Shown in pieces: positions 7,470-16,203 of a stretch of 64,000 nucleotides of DNA. Origin of the DNA: Palsa-504 sp963795795 (GTDB taxonomy: Bacteria; Actinomycetota; Actinomycetes; Streptosporangiales; Streptosporangiaceae); the NCBI GenBank assembly GCA_963795795.1, contig CAWCJS010000007.1, positions 248,001-312,000 on the forward strand, read 5' to 3'. A program made the translations under genes and the position numbers. Below the pieces are notes generated by a model, which saw only the letters and a list, made by a program, of their open reading frames with translations, was not told the origin of the DNA and made no database searches. The stretch's first letter is position 1. Each line of letters opens with the position of its first letter.

Positions 7470-8228
7470 ATGGCTGACGCTGCGGCAGACCGGCCCGCCG
7501 ATCACGGCGAACTGCTCGTGGTCGACGACGAGCCGTTCCTGCGTGATGCGGTCGCCGCGTCGCTCCGGTTCCTCGGGTTCGAGGTGACCACCGCGGAGAC
7601 GGGTACCGAGGCGCTGCGCATGGCCAGGGACCGCCCGTTCGACCTGGTCGTCCTCGATGTCATGCTGCCCGACACCGACGGCTTCGACATCGTGCGCCGC
7701 CTGCGCCGCGCCGGCCGGCAGGTCCCCGTCATCTTCCTGACCGCCAGGGATACCCAGGCCGACAAGGTCGAGGGGCTGAGCATCGGCGGCGATGACTACA
7801 TCACCAAGCCGTTCGGGCTGGAGGAACTGGCCGCCAGGATCCGCACCGTCCTGCGCCGGACGCGCCCCACCGCCGCCGGGTCCGTGCTGGCCTTCGCGGA
7901 CATGGAACTCGATCAGGAGACCTACGAGGTCCGCCGGTGCGGTCATCTCATCGAGCTGTCACCCACCGAATTCCGGCTGCTGCGCTACCTGATGCTCAAC
8001 GCCGGGCGGGTCCTGACCAGGGACCAGCTGCTTGATCACGTGTGGGACTACGACTTCCGCGGGTCGACCACGGTGGTGTCGACCTACGTCGCGTACCTGC
8101 GGCGCAAGCTGGCCAGGTACGGGCCTGATCTGATCCATACCCAGCGGGCCGTCGGTTACAGCCTCCGCCTGCCCCGGCCAGGTGAGACCGAAGACCCCGG
8201 CGATGAAGGGAATACCGATGATGATTAG
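7470..8228 (+). CDS. OmpR/PhoB-family response regulator
   Basis: A 252-residue regulator. The receiver domain (about 14-130) has the acidic pair Asp19/Asp20, the phosphorylated Asp63 in VVLDVMLPDTDG, Thr91 and Lys113 in ITKPFG. A winged-helix DNA-binding domain follows (about 140-235), with LSPTEFRLLRYLMLNAGRVL and the wing HTQRAVGYSLRL. The C-terminus is an acidic tail ending in DDD. AAGGAG lies nine bases before the ATG. Its last codons overlap the kinase start by 11 bases, so the pair is coupled. Direct repeats at 7301-7365 are its likely autoregulatory site. Confidence 0.93.
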   Translation: MADAAADRPADHGELLVVDDEPFLRDAVAASLRFLGFEVTTAETGTEALRMARDRPFDLVVLDVMLPDTDGFDIVRRLRRAGRQVPVIFLTARDTQADKVEGLSIGGDDYITKPFGLEELAARIRTVLRRTRPTAAGSVLAFADMELDQETYEVRRCGHLIELSPTEFRLLRYLMLNAGRVLTRDQLLDHVWDYDFRGSTTVVSTYVAYLRRKLARYGPDLIHTQRAVGYSLRLPRPGETEDPGDEGNTDDD

Positions 8229-9717
8229 AGGCCTGCGTCGCGGCCAGCCCGGCTCCAAGGGCCGCGGCAAGCTCCGCACCAAGGTAGTGGCCGGCGTCGT
8301 GGCGATCACCCTCGCCGTGCTCGCCGTCTTCGATTTCGCCGCGGTCACCGCGCTGAAAAAGTACCTGGTGGGCCAGACGGACGTGAGCCTCAAGTCGGCG
8401 CTGACCGTGACCAAGCCGCGGCTCGACCAACTGCTCCCGGCGTTCAGCAAGGCGCAAATGGTGCGGGCTGGCGTCGTCTCCTGGAGCACCTTGCCCAACG
8501 TCGGGGCGTACACCATCGAGTGGGTGCCCGCCAAGGGCGCGGTGGTCGCCCTGCAGGGCGGCCCCGGCCTCACGCCCCCGGCCATAGCGAAGTTGAACTA
8601 CTACGCCCAGGCCAATACCGTGATCGCGGCCGCGGGCGTTAAGGGCCAGGTCATCTCGGACGGCAAGGCTCGGCAGGTGATCAACATCCAGGCGGCTCCC
8701 CAGTTCCGCGTGGTGTCGATGGCCGTCCCCGGCCAGGCGGGCACCCTGGTCGCCGGGACCAACCTCAGCGACGTCAACAACACCGTCCGGCAGCTTGAGC
8801 TCATCGTCGGCGCCGGCTCGGCGGGCGCCGCCCTGCTCATCTTCCTCGGCGTCGGCCTGGTCATGCGCCGGGGCCTGCGCCCCATCGAGCAGATGGCGCA
8901 CCAGGCCGACCGCATCTCGGCCGGTGACCTTACCGAGCGGGTCGGCTCCACCGACAGCGGAACCGAGGTTGCTCGGCTCGGCACGGCCCTGAACGGGATG
9001 CTCGGCCGCATCCAGACGTCCGTCGCCGAGCGCGAAGCCAGCCAGGAGGTCATGCGGTCGTTCTTCGCCGACGCCAGCCACGAGCTGCGCACCCCGCTGG
9101 CCTCGCTGTGCGCCAACGCCGAGCTGTACCAGCAGGGCGCGCTGGTCGAGCGGTCGCAGGTCGATGAGGCGATGCGCCGGATCGCGCTGGAGGGTCAGCG
9201 CATGAGCCGGCTGGTCGACGACATGCTCCGGCTGGCCCGCCTCGACCAGCACCCGGACCAGCGGCGCGACCTCGTCGACCTTACGGCCCTGGTCGGTAAC
9301 TGCGTCGAGCGCGCTCAGGTCGCCGACCCCTCGCGGACCTGGCAGGCCGAGATCGAACCCGGCCTGGCCGTGGCGGGCGACGAGGAGCAACTGTCCCGGG
9401 CCGTCGACAACCTGCTCGCCAACGTGCAGACGCACACGCCCGAGGGCTCCGTGGCCACCGTCACCGCCCGCAACGACGGCAGCGGCCGCGTCATGGTCGA
9501 AGTCAGCGACGACGGCCCCGGTGTCCCCGCCGACAAGCTCCCGCGCATCTTCGACCGCTTCTACCGCGCGGGCGCCTCGCGGCGCACCGGGTCCGGCCTC
9601 GGCCTGGCCATCGTGAGCCAGATCGCCGCCGCCCACCAGGGCGTGGCGATGGCCGCGGCCAACTACCCGCACGGGCTGCGCATCACGCTTACCCTGCCCG
9701 CCTGGCGCTTTAGGTAA
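8218..9717 (+). CDS. Sensor histidine kinase, HAMP type
   Basis: A 499-residue membrane kinase partnered with the upstream regulator. Residues 20-43 form the first membrane helix, followed by an extracellular sensor region of about 150 residues with no named domain. The second helix is around 185-210, then HAMP. The HisKA box FFADASHELRTPL has the phospho-accepting His288. The ATPase domain shows the N box DNLLANVQTH, the G1 box DDGPGVP, and the G2 box GSGLGLAIV. The ATG at 8218 lies inside the regulator's stop region, seven bases after GAAGGG; a second ATG follows directly. The signal sensed is not known. Confidence 0.92.
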   Translation: MMIRGLRRGQPGSKGRGKLRTKVVAGVVAITLAVLAVFDFAAVTALKKYLVGQTDVSLKSALTVTKPRLDQLLPAFSKAQMVRAGVVSWSTLPNVGAYTIEWVPAKGAVVALQGGPGLTPPAIAKLNYYAQANTVIAAAGVKGQVISDGKARQVINIQAAPQFRVVSMAVPGQAGTLVAGTNLSDVNNTVRQLELIVGAGSAGAALLIFLGVGLVMRRGLRPIEQMAHQADRISAGDLTERVGSTDSGTEVARLGTALNGMLGRIQTSVAEREASQEVMRSFFADASHELRTPLASLCANAELYQQGALVERSQVDEAMRRIALEGQRMSRLVDDMLRLARLDQHPDQRRDLVDLTALVGNCVERAQVADPSRTWQAEIEPGLAVAGDEEQLSRAVDNLLANVQTHTPEGSVATVTARNDGSGRVMVEVSDDGPGVPADKLPRIFDRFYRAGASRRTGSGLGLAIVSQIAAAHQGVAMAAANYPHGLRITLTLPAWRFR

Positions 9718-9802
9718 TCGGCAGGAGGGGCCGAGTCCGTCCCGTAGGTCCCGAGCCGGGGTCACCTTGGTAGGTTGGGTGGCCCCGGTGAAGGAGGGAC
9801 AA

Positions 9803-11002
9803 GTGAAGGCGCTCGTGTTCCGGCACAGCCTGGCCCGGGAGGCGGCTTCGGCCGTCGGAGGACGCGTGGACCGGCGCGCGTACGTATCCCGCTTCGCGCC
9901 GGTCCGCATCGAGGACGTCGATGACCTCCCGCTCCCGGCGCCGGACTGGGTGCGGGTCGAGACCACCTTCTCGGGCCTGTGCGGCTCGGACGTGAAGCAG
10001 ATCCTCCTGAACGGGTCGCGCGACAACCCGCTCACGGCGCTGGTGTCCTTCCCGCACGTGCTCGGGCACGAGGTGGTCGGGCGCCGCTGCGACACCGGCC
10101 AGCGCGTGGTGCTCAATCCGTGGCTGTCCTGCCTTCCCCGCGGCATCGACCCGCCCTGCGAGGCCTGCCAGGCCGGGCGCTACCCGTGGTGCCGCAACTT
10201 CCGCTACGGGAACCTGCCCGTCTCGATCCACCTGGGGAACTGCGCGGCCGCCTACGGCGCCCACGCCGAGCGGTTCTGCGCGCACCCCTCGCAGCTGTTC
10301 GCCATCCCGGACGGCGTGTCCGACGAGGCCGCCGTGCTGGCCGACCCGGTCAGCGTGTCGCTGCGCACGGTCCTGCTCGCGCCGCCGCCCGACGGGCAGG
10401 CCGTCCTGGTCTACGGGTCGGGCACGCTCGCGTTCGCGGTGATCGCGCTGGTCCGTCACCTGTACCCGGGCACCGAGGTGTGGGCGGCCACGCGACCCGG
10501 GGCGCGGGCCTCCCTCGCGACCCGCATGGGCGCGCACGCCACGTTGTCCTCCTCGCCCGACGAACTTGTCGCGGAGGTGGCACGGCGCGTCGGGGCGACG
10601 CCGCTCGAGCCGTGGAGCAAGCGCGACTGGCTGCAGGACGGTCCGGGCGTCGTCTACGACACGATCGGCTCGACCGAGACCGTGGAGACGTCGCTCCGGC
10701 TGCTCAAGACGGGCGGCACGCTGGTGATCTCCGGCGTCGAACCGCCGAAGCGCTTCGAGTGGACCCCCCTGTACTTCAAGGAGCTGCACGTCATCGGCTC
10801 GAACGGCTTCGGCATCGAAGAGGTAGGGGGCGTCGCCAAGCACTCCATGGAGCACTACTTCGACTTCGTCCTGGCCGGGATGGACCTGACCCCGGTCATC
10901 ACGCACCGCTTCCCGCTCGAGCGGTGGGACGAGGCGGTACTGGCGCTGAAGGACACGCGGCGCACCGGCGCGGTCAAGGTCCTGCTCGAACCGGCGCACT
11001 GA
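9803..11002 (+). CDS. Zinc-dependent alcohol dehydrogenase family protein
   Basis: The 399 residues are a medium-chain dehydrogenase/reductase. The catalytic-zinc ligands are recognisable in SGLCGSDVKQ and FPHVLGHEVVG; a structural-zinc-like loop occurs in PPCEACQAGRYPWC. The Rossmann stretch is VLVYGSGTLAFAVIAL, with less canonical glycines than usual. A final KELHVIGSNG segment matches the family C-terminal region. I use GTG at 9803 because AAGGAGGG lies four bases upstream, not the ATG at 9767. The substrate is unknown. The gene is followed closely by a LmbE-type deacetylase, also on the plus strand. Confidence 0.83.
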   Translation: MKALVFRHSLAREAASAVGGRVDRRAYVSRFAPVRIEDVDDLPLPAPDWVRVETTFSGLCGSDVKQILLNGSRDNPLTALVSFPHVLGHEVVGRRCDTGQRVVLNPWLSCLPRGIDPPCEACQAGRYPWCRNFRYGNLPVSIHLGNCAAAYGAHAERFCAHPSQLFAIPDGVSDEAAVLADPVSVSLRTVLLAPPPDGQAVLVYGSGTLAFAVIALVRHLYPGTEVWAATRPGARASLATRMGAHATLSSSPDELVAEVARRVGATPLEPWSKRDWLQDGPGVVYDTIGSTETVETSLRLLKTGGTLVISGVEPPKRFEWTPLYFKELHVIGSNGFGIEEVGGVAKHSMEHYFDFVLAGMDLTPVITHRFPLERWDEAVLALKDTRRTGAVKVLLEPAH

Positions 11003-11023
11003 CCGGCCGCTACGCTGTCGCCC

Positions 11024-11812
11024 ATGACCCCAGACTTGGTTCCGCCGCTCCCGGAGGACGCCTTCCGCAGCGTGCTGTGCGTGGTCGCGCACCCGGACGA
11101 CGTGGAGTACGGGACATCGTCGGCCGTCGCGGCCTGGACCTCGCGCGGCGTCGAAGTCTCGTACCTGCTCCTGACCCGCGGCGAGGCGGGCATGGACGGC
11201 AGCCCGCCGGAGCAGACCGCGAAGCTGCGCACCGAGGAGCAGATCGCGGCTTCACGCGCGGTCGGCGTGACCGACGTCGAGTTCCTCGATCACCCGGACG
11301 GCATGCTCGAGTACGGCCTTCCCATCCGCCGCGACATCGCGCGCGTCATCCGCCGGCGCAAGCCGGACGCCGTGGTGATCGGGCCCTGGGACGCCGAGTT
11401 CGCCGCCGGGCTGAATCAGGCCGATCACCGGGTGGCGGGGCTGTGCGCGCTGGACGCAGTGCGCGACGCAGGCAACCGCTGGGTCTTCCGCGAGCTGCTC
11501 GACGAGGGCCTGGAGCCGCACTCGGTCCGGTGGCTGCTCATCGGCGGGGACCCGCGGCCCACCCACGGCGTGGACATCACCGGAGAGCCGCTGCAGCGCG
11601 GCATCGCCTCCCTGGAGGCGCACGGCCAGTACCTGGCCGGGATCCCCGGCCACCCCGCACCCCGCCTGATGATCACCGGGTTCACGGCCCTGCAAGGCCG
11701 GGCCATGGGCGTGCCGAACGCGGTCCTGTTCCGGGCCTGGGACTTCCAGGCGCCACCCCCGATCGCGGCCGAGGCGATGGCGGCGGCCCAGGCGCAGGCC
11801 GGGGAAGGCTGA
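11024..11812 (+). CDS. PIG-L / LmbE family zinc deacetylase
   Basis: A 262-residue protein with the family's first zinc motif AHPDD (residues about 22-26, in VVAHPDDVEYGTSS), an aspartate-rich middle FLDHPDGMLEYG, and a later DHRVAG histidine that would complete the site. Relatives remove N-acetyl groups from sugars, including the mycothiol precursor (MshB) and Mca amidase; this protein is shorter and not clearly either. The start is the ATG 21 bases after the dehydrogenase stop. Relationship to the neighbouring dehydrogenase is likely but the pathway is not apparent. Confidence 0.85.
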   Translation: MTPDLVPPLPEDAFRSVLCVVAHPDDVEYGTSSAVAAWTSRGVEVSYLLLTRGEAGMDGSPPEQTAKLRTEEQIAASRAVGVTDVEFLDHPDGMLEYGLPIRRDIARVIRRRKPDAVVIGPWDAEFAAGLNQADHRVAGLCALDAVRDAGNRWVFRELLDEGLEPHSVRWLLIGGDPRPTHGVDITGEPLQRGIASLEAHGQYLAGIPGHPAPRLMITGFTALQGRAMGVPNAVLFRAWDFQAPPPIAAEAMAAAQAQAGEG

Positions 11813-11904
11813 GATTCCGTTCAGCAGGTGAGGCTCACCGTCTGGTCCCGGGGCGGGACGGGCTGATGCCCACCGAAGTAGCGCGGGTCCCGGGAGGTGC
11901 GGAC

Positions 11905-12564
11905 ATGTCGGAGAACGAGATCGCAGACGAGTTGCGGACCATGCGGGTCGCCTACGAGCTCGGCTCGCTGGACGAGTCCGGTCTGGCGGCCACCTGGCAC
12001 GAGCAGCTCGCCCGGTGGCTCGCCGAGGCGACCAGCGCCGGGCTGCCCGAGCCGAACGCCATGGTCCTGGCCACGGCCGACGGGCACGGCCGACCGGCCG
12101 CGCGCACGGTGCTGTGCAAGGGCCTCGATGAGCGCGGCGTGGTCTTCTACACCAACTACACCTCCGCCAAGAGCCGCGACCTGCTGGCGACCGGCCTGGC
12201 CGCCGTGACCTTCCCGTGGTTCGGTATGCAGCGGCAGGCCCACGTGCGCGGCCCCGTCACGAAGGTCGACCCGGCCGAAACGGCGGCCTACTGGGCCACG
12301 CGGCCGCGCGGTTCCCAGCTCGGGGCCTGGGCGTCCCCGCAGTCGGAAACGGTCACCAGCCGCCAGGAGCTCGACGCCAGGCTGGCCGAGGCAGACCGGC
12401 GTTTCGCCAGCCAGGAGGAGATCCCGCCACCGCCGCACTGGGGCGGCTGGAGGATCGAGCCGCAGGTCGTGGAGTTCTGGCAAGGGCGCCTGAACCGGAT
12501 GCACGACCGGCTCGCGTACGTCCGCGACTACGGCGACTGGCGCATCCGGCGGTTGGCGCCGTAA
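11905..12564 (+). CDS. pdxH: Pyridoxamine 5'-phosphate oxidase
   Basis: The 219-residue length and sequence fit PdxH, the FMN enzyme that oxidises pyridoxine or pyridoxamine phosphate to pyridoxal phosphate. Diagnostic blocks are ARTVLCKGLDERGVVFYTNY (FMN and substrate contacts), SAKSRDLL, a WFGMQRQAHVRG strand, RPRGSQLGAWASPQS, and the C-terminal LNRMHDRLAYVRD. The ATG at 11905 has GGGAGG just upstream. The gene stands alone: a LmbE gene before it ends 92 bases upstream and the next gene lies on the other strand. Nothing unusual was seen in key residues. Confidence 0.95.
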   Translation: MSENEIADELRTMRVAYELGSLDESGLAATWHEQLARWLAEATSAGLPEPNAMVLATADGHGRPAARTVLCKGLDERGVVFYTNYTSAKSRDLLATGLAAVTFPWFGMQRQAHVRGPVTKVDPAETAAYWATRPRGSQLGAWASPQSETVTSRQELDARLAEADRRFASQEEIPPPPHWGGWRIEPQVVEFWQGRLNRMHDRLAYVRDYGDWRIRRLAP

Positions 12565-12575
12565 GAGCCTCGGCT

Positions 12576-12946
12576 TCAGGCGCTGGCGTGCAGGGCCGCG
12601 AGTTGCTCGGCGGCCGAGCGGCGTACCTCATCGCCGACCGTCCGGTCCCGGGCGATCGCCAGGCAGGCCGGACCGGCGGCGCGCGGCGGGATCGGACTTC
12701 GGCGAGCACCTCGGCGGCGGACAGGCGCACCTCGTCACCGACGCTCCGGTCGCAGGCGATCGCCAGGCAGGCCGGACCGGCGGCGCCCGGGTCGAGGTCG
12801 GCGAGCTGCTCGGCGGCGGACAGGCGCACCTCGTCGCCGACCTCCTGGTCGCAGGCGATGGCCGAGAAAGCCTCGGCGGCAGCCCGGTGATCATAATCGG
12901 CTAGCTGTTCGGCCGCGTCGAGGCGGCCTTCGTCGTCTACGAACAT
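12576..12946 (-). pseudogene. Helical-repeat (HEAT-like) protein, frameshifted
   Basis: Reading from the ATG at 12946, a 33-residue unit is repeated: AAEQLADYDHRAAAEAFSAI..., AAEQLADLDPGAAGPACLAI..., AAEVLAEV.... The first two units each end in GDEVRLS. This is a HEAT-like alpha-alpha repeat. After AEVLAEVRSRR the frame breaks at about 12690-12700, where this copy has five bases more than the sister copy. The next frame continues AGPACLAIARDRTVGDEVRRS and ends AAEQLAALHASA-stop at 12576-12578. So the gene was once a run of about 3.5 repeats. It is short and convergent to pdxH. Function unknown. Confidence 0.55.
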
Positions 12947-13121
12947 GGCTGGTCGGCTCTCTGCGAGATCATGTCCTTATGCGCCCAGTCTGCGGCGCCA
13001 GCCGGTCTCCCGCGATGGTGGAGGCCCCCGAATTAACCCTGGCGATAACCCCCCTGAGAACCGGTACTTATCTTCTGCCGGGCGAGGTAAGCAGAATGCC
13101 GGGCTCGTGAGTTAAAGAAGT

Positions 13122-13634
13122 GTGAGCCGCGAAAAGACGGAGTTCGCTGAGTTCTTCCAGGCCAGCTGGGAGCCTTGCCTGCGTGCGGTGGTAGCGAGCA
13201 CGGGCAGCGTGCAGCTGGCCGAGGATCAGGTGGCGGAGGCGTTCGCCAGGGCGTGGTTGTCCTGGCGGAAGGTCCGCCGGCATCCGGCCCCCCGGGCGTG
13301 GGTGGTGCGCACCGCCCTTAACGTCGGGGCGTCGTGGTGGCGCAGGCGCCTTCGTGAGCTGCCGCTGGCCGGTCACGACACCGAGGCCCTTCGCGATCAG
13401 GCTCCTAACGCTGATGATGGCGGCCTGGACGCCGCCTTGCTGACCGCACTGCGGCACCTGCCGGGTCGCCAGCGCGAGGTGATCGCGCTGCGCGTCTTCC
13501 TCGACCTGGATATCGACACCATCTCCGCGCAGCTAGGGATCGCCCCCGGAACGGTCCGGGCCCACCTGTCCAGGGGCGTAACGGCGCTGCGCCATGAACT
13601 TTCCCTTACTCAAGCCATGGAGGCCGACCGATGA
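13122..13634 (+). CDS. SigE-type ECF RNA polymerase sigma factor
   Basis: A 170-residue ECF-like sigma factor. Region 2 spans about residues 8-70 (EFFQASWEPCLRAVV, AEDQVAEAFARAWLSW), and region 4 about 105-160 (LRHLPGRQREVIALRVFLDLD, then the helix-turn-helix IDTISAQLGIAPGTVRAHLSRG). The start is a GTG; the Shine-Dalgarno site is weak. The downstream membrane protein overlaps by four bases (ATGA), the classic sigma/anti-sigma layout. What it regulates is not evident. Confidence 0.85.
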   Translation: MSREKTEFAEFFQASWEPCLRAVVASTGSVQLAEDQVAEAFARAWLSWRKVRRHPAPRAWVVRTALNVGASWWRRRLRELPLAGHDTEALRDQAPNADDGGLDAALLTALRHLPGRQREVIALRVFLDLDIDTISAQLGIAPGTVRAHLSRGVTALRHELSLTQAMEADR

Positions 13635-14308
13635 ACGACAACGACGAACTGAACGATGGCGCCGTGCTGAGCGCCGTACGCGATTCAATCTCTGGCTTGC
13701 CCATGCCGATGGCGCCGGGTCTGGAGGCCATCAAGGCCAGGGGCCGCGCGCGCCGGCGCCGCCGCGTCGCGGGTCTGTCCGTGGCCGCCGCCGGGGCCTG
13801 CGCCGCCCTGGTCGTCGGCCTGGCCGGCGGAGCCCCGGCCGCCCGGCCGGCGCAACAGGCTGGGCCGGCACCCGCGCACCACGCGGCCGTGGTCCATCTG
13901 GTGGCGTTCACGGTCGCCGCCGGCCCCGACGGCACCACGACGCTGACCCTGTACCCGGGGCAGGTGGCCAACCCCGACGCGGTCCGCCAGGCCCTGGCCG
14001 AACACGGCATCCCGGCGCTCGTCACGGCCGGGGAGTTCTGCCGCACGGCCGTCCAGCCCGCCCCCGGCGTCGGCGACGTGGTCACGCTTACTGGCGCGAA
14101 GCAGATCCAGATCCCGGCCAACGGGCAACCGACCGCCCGGCCGGGACCCATCGTGATCAACGGCTCGAACATCCCGAGCGGGGTGGAGCTCAGCATCGGC
14201 TACCGCCAGGACTCGCAGCAGAACGAGATCTCGTTCACGCTCATCGTGACCGGCGCCCCCACCACCTGCACCAGCATTCCCGATAACGGGCCGCACACAG
14301 GCGACTAG
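13631..14308 (+). CDS. Putative membrane anti-sigma partner
   Basis: A 225-residue protein with a short cytoplasmic N-terminus, a basic patch KARGRARRRRRVAG, one membrane helix (about 47-68), and an extracytoplasmic domain of about 150 residues with one cysteine pair (GEFCRT and TTCTSIP). It has no recognisable zinc HxxxCxxC anti-sigma motif. The assignment as an anti-sigma factor rests on the four-base overlap with the sigma gene and the one-helix topology; it could instead be a regulated surface protein. A strong hairpin follows its stop. Confidence 0.65.
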   Translation: MNDNDELNDGAVLSAVRDSISGLPMPMAPGLEAIKARGRARRRRRVAGLSVAAAGACAALVVGLAGGAPAARPAQQAGPAPAHHAAVVHLVAFTVAAGPDGTTTLTLYPGQVANPDAVRQALAEHGIPALVTAGEFCRTAVQPAPGVGDVVTLTGAKQIQIPANGQPTARPGPIVINGSNIPSGVELSIGYRQDSQQNEISFTLIVTGAPTTCTSIPDNGPHTGD

Positions 14309-14336
14309 CGCCCTTCGTCAAGTCGGAGCAACCCGC

Positions 14337-14376
14337 TTTCTGGCCCGGTCGGCCACGGTGTCGACCGGGCCAGAAG
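14337..14376 (+). terminator. Strong stem-loop after sigma/anti-sigma pair
   Basis: A perfect 13-bp stem, TCTGGCCCGGTCG (14339-14351) with CGACCGGGCCAGA (14362-14374), has a ten-base loop and can extend by two pairs. It lies 29 bases after the stop at 14308. No T tract follows. It most likely ends transcription of the sigma operon. Confidence 0.75.
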
Positions 14377-14441
14377 TCTGTGTTGTGAAACGATGGGGGT
14401 GGCCGCGTAGCCATGGGCTGTGCCAGCGAGTGGAGGATGCC

Positions 14442-14753
14442 ATGGCGGTGTACGTGTACAAACTGCGGGGTCCGAGTCGGCTGCTCATGGGCAGGACCGC
14501 CCCGCCGCCTCCGTTGTTTGGCTTGTCGGCCGACGCCGAGGATGAGTTGCACGCCTTCGCCGCGAGGCTTGGCATTCGCCGGGACCCTGGGACCCCGGTC
14601 GGGTCACAGCAGGAGTTGGTGACCCGGCACTACACGCTGACCGAGGGCGAGCGTGATCGCGCTGTGGTCCTCGGGGCACAGGCAATTACGGCCCGCGAGG
14701 CGGACAAGATGGAAAGGCAGCGAGCAGCCATGCGGGGAGAGAGCCACCCCTAG
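14442..14753 (+). CDS. DUF4031 family protein
   Basis: A 103-residue protein. The opening MAVYVYKLR, then DAEDELHAFAARLGIRR and the RHYTLTEGERDRAVVLGA block are the marks of DUF4031, a small actinobacterial family of unknown function. The usual family member is about 80-90 residues; this one has a short loop insert (GTPVGSQQELV) in the middle. I chose the ATG at 14442 because GGAGG lies six bases upstream; a longer frame to 14358 would run into the terminator. It is convergent with the phosphotransferase gene, six bases apart. Confidence 0.78.
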   Translation: MAVYVYKLRGPSRLLMGRTAPPPPLFGLSADAEDELHAFAARLGIRRDPGTPVGSQQELVTRHYTLTEGERDRAVVLGAQAITAREADKMERQRAAMRGESHP

Positions 14754-14759
14754 CTCCGC

Positions 14760-15674
14760 TCAGATGCGGCCGGGCGCCTGAAGCCGGTCGAGGATGGCCA
14801 GGGTCGCGGCGCACTCCTCGTCCCCGAGGGAATTGCCGTAGGCCTCCCGCTCGTGGGTGAAGTAGGCGAGCCCGGCGATGACCCGGTAGCTGACCAGGCA
14901 GCGCAGCCCGTCGGACCCGGCCACCTGAGCCGCCCGGGCCAGCAGGCGGTCCGCGGCAGCACGGTCACCGCAGCGTTCGCAGTCGAAGGCGAGGGCAATC
15001 AGGTCCAGCGCGCGGCTGCCCAGCCCGAACTCATCCCAGTCCACCACGCCGGTGATCCGCATCTTGTCGGTCAGGACGTTCGACAGATTCAGGTCGTTGT
15101 GGGCGTAGTCGGCGGCGGGCAGCCGCAGTCCCCAGACCGGCTCGAGCCAGCGCCGTAGCCGCGCGCACACCGGACCGGCCGCCGCGCACGCCCGCGGCGC
15201 ATCGGCCCACACCTCGTCCCAGTCGTCGAACAGCACGTTCGCCACGTAACCGGTGAAATCGCGGTCGCCGACCGGGATCCCGGCGCCGGCCTGCAGCTCG
15301 ACCAGGCGCAACAGTTCGTCAAGGATGGTCCCGTCCAGCACGCCGTCTAGCGGAAACAGGGGACGGCCCGCGAACCGGTTCTGGACGGTCACGTGCCACT
15401 GCGAACTGATCATCCCGTGCCACAGGATCGCCGGAACCGGATACCCGCGCGCCGCGAGCGCGGGCAGGTGGGCCGCGCACCATTGCGTCTTCTCATGCGC
15501 GCGCTCACCGTGCCTGACCTTGACGACGATCGCCCCGGTCCGCTGCGCCCGGGCCGCCCAGGTCATCCCCGACCGCCGCGCGGGCACGAGCGGCTCGCCA
15601 CCGTCCACCGTCTCACCAAGTTCCCGCGCGACCAGGAGGCGAACCTCACGCCAGGCGGGCACTGCGCTCACCAC
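14760..15674 (-). CDS. Aminoglycoside phosphotransferase (APH) family kinase-like protein
   Basis: About 304 residues with the protein-kinase-like APH fold. The catalytic loop is YAHNDLNLSNVLTD (HNDxNxxN pattern), followed by the metal-binding GVVDWDEFGLGSRALDL. The nucleotide lysine is probably in GAIVVKVRHG. Such proteins phosphorylate small molecules, including antibiotics or sugars; nothing here shows resistance. The start is uncertain: I use GTG at 15674, the first of two adjacent GTGs, because no ATG or good ribosome site exists before the upstream methyltransferase stop. The two genes are 43 bases apart and look like an operon. Confidence 0.78.
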   Translation of the reverse strand: MVSAVPAWREVRLLVARELGETVDGGEPLVPARRSGMTWAARAQRTGAIVVKVRHGERAHEKTQWCAAHLPALAARGYPVPAILWHGMISSQWHVTVQNRFAGRPLFPLDGVLDGTILDELLRLVELQAGAGIPVGDRDFTGYVANVLFDDWDEVWADAPRACAAAGPVCARLRRWLEPVWGLRLPAADYAHNDLNLSNVLTDKMRITGVVDWDEFGLGSRALDLIALAFDCERCGDRAAADRLLARAAQVAGSDGLRCLVSYRVIAGLAYFTHEREAYGNSLGDEECAATLAILDRLQAPGRI

Positions 15675-15717
15675 GGTCGGATCGTAGACGCCGCCCGCTA
15701 CCGCGGAGAACTGGTTT

Positions 15718-16203
15718 TCAGGTTCGGCTGGCCGGCTGGAGCACCAGTGCCCGGTTATGCGGACCGCGGAAATCCAGGACGACTCGTTCGGAGGAGCCGT
15801 ACGCAGCGTGGTGCTTCTCGATCGCGTCGAGCAGTTCGTCCCGGCCGAGCTTGGTGTCCCGCAGCCAGAAATTGCAGCACGGCACGACGACCACGGGCCG
15901 CACCCGCGCCGAGTTGACCACCTCACGCAGCGCGGCGTCCGGGTGCAGCCCAATGATGACGTCGTAAAAGCCCGCCATATCGGCTCGGTATTCCTCCGCC
16001 CGGCTCGGAACTCCGCGAAGAACCCAGCCACGCGGGTCCACGACGTCGCAGTCAATGTTGTGCCGCTTACGCAGGCGCCGCGCCAGCATCCCCTGCCCGC
16101 CCGCCACGTCGGCCGCGGTCCTGGCCTGCGGAAACCGTGCGGCGACGAAGTCCGCCATCGCATCGAATCGCCGCTCATCACCGTGAAACCGGTGTGTCGC
16201 CAC
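15718..16203 (-). CDS. SAM-dependent methyltransferase-like protein (PCC motif)
   Basis: The 161 residues have a shortened class I methyltransferase fold: motif I is DVAGGQGMLARRL, then YDVIIGLHPDAALREVV, and VVVVPCCNFWL. The GLHPD...PCC combination resembles the Trm13/METTL25 group of methyltransferases, which modify tRNA or protein. Here the domain is compact, with a C-terminal LLDAIEKHHAAYGSSERVVLD. A methyltransferase next to an APH kinase suggests both act on one substrate, but this is inference. The ATG at 16203 is the first in frame. Confidence 0.65.
   Translation of the reverse strand: MATHRFHGDERRFDAMADFVAARFPQARTAADVAGGQGMLARRLRKRHNIDCDVVDPRGWVLRGVPSRAEEYRADMAGFYDVIIGLHPDAALREVVNSARVRPVVVVPCCNFWLRDTKLGRDELLDAIEKHHAAYGSSERVVLDFRGPHNRALVLQPASRT

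Noticed and set aside
9979..11904. Long upstream extension of the pdxH frame through the dehydrogenase and deacetylase genes
   Set aside because: The extension is a shadow of two well-supported genes; PdxH has its own ribosome site and ATG at 11905.
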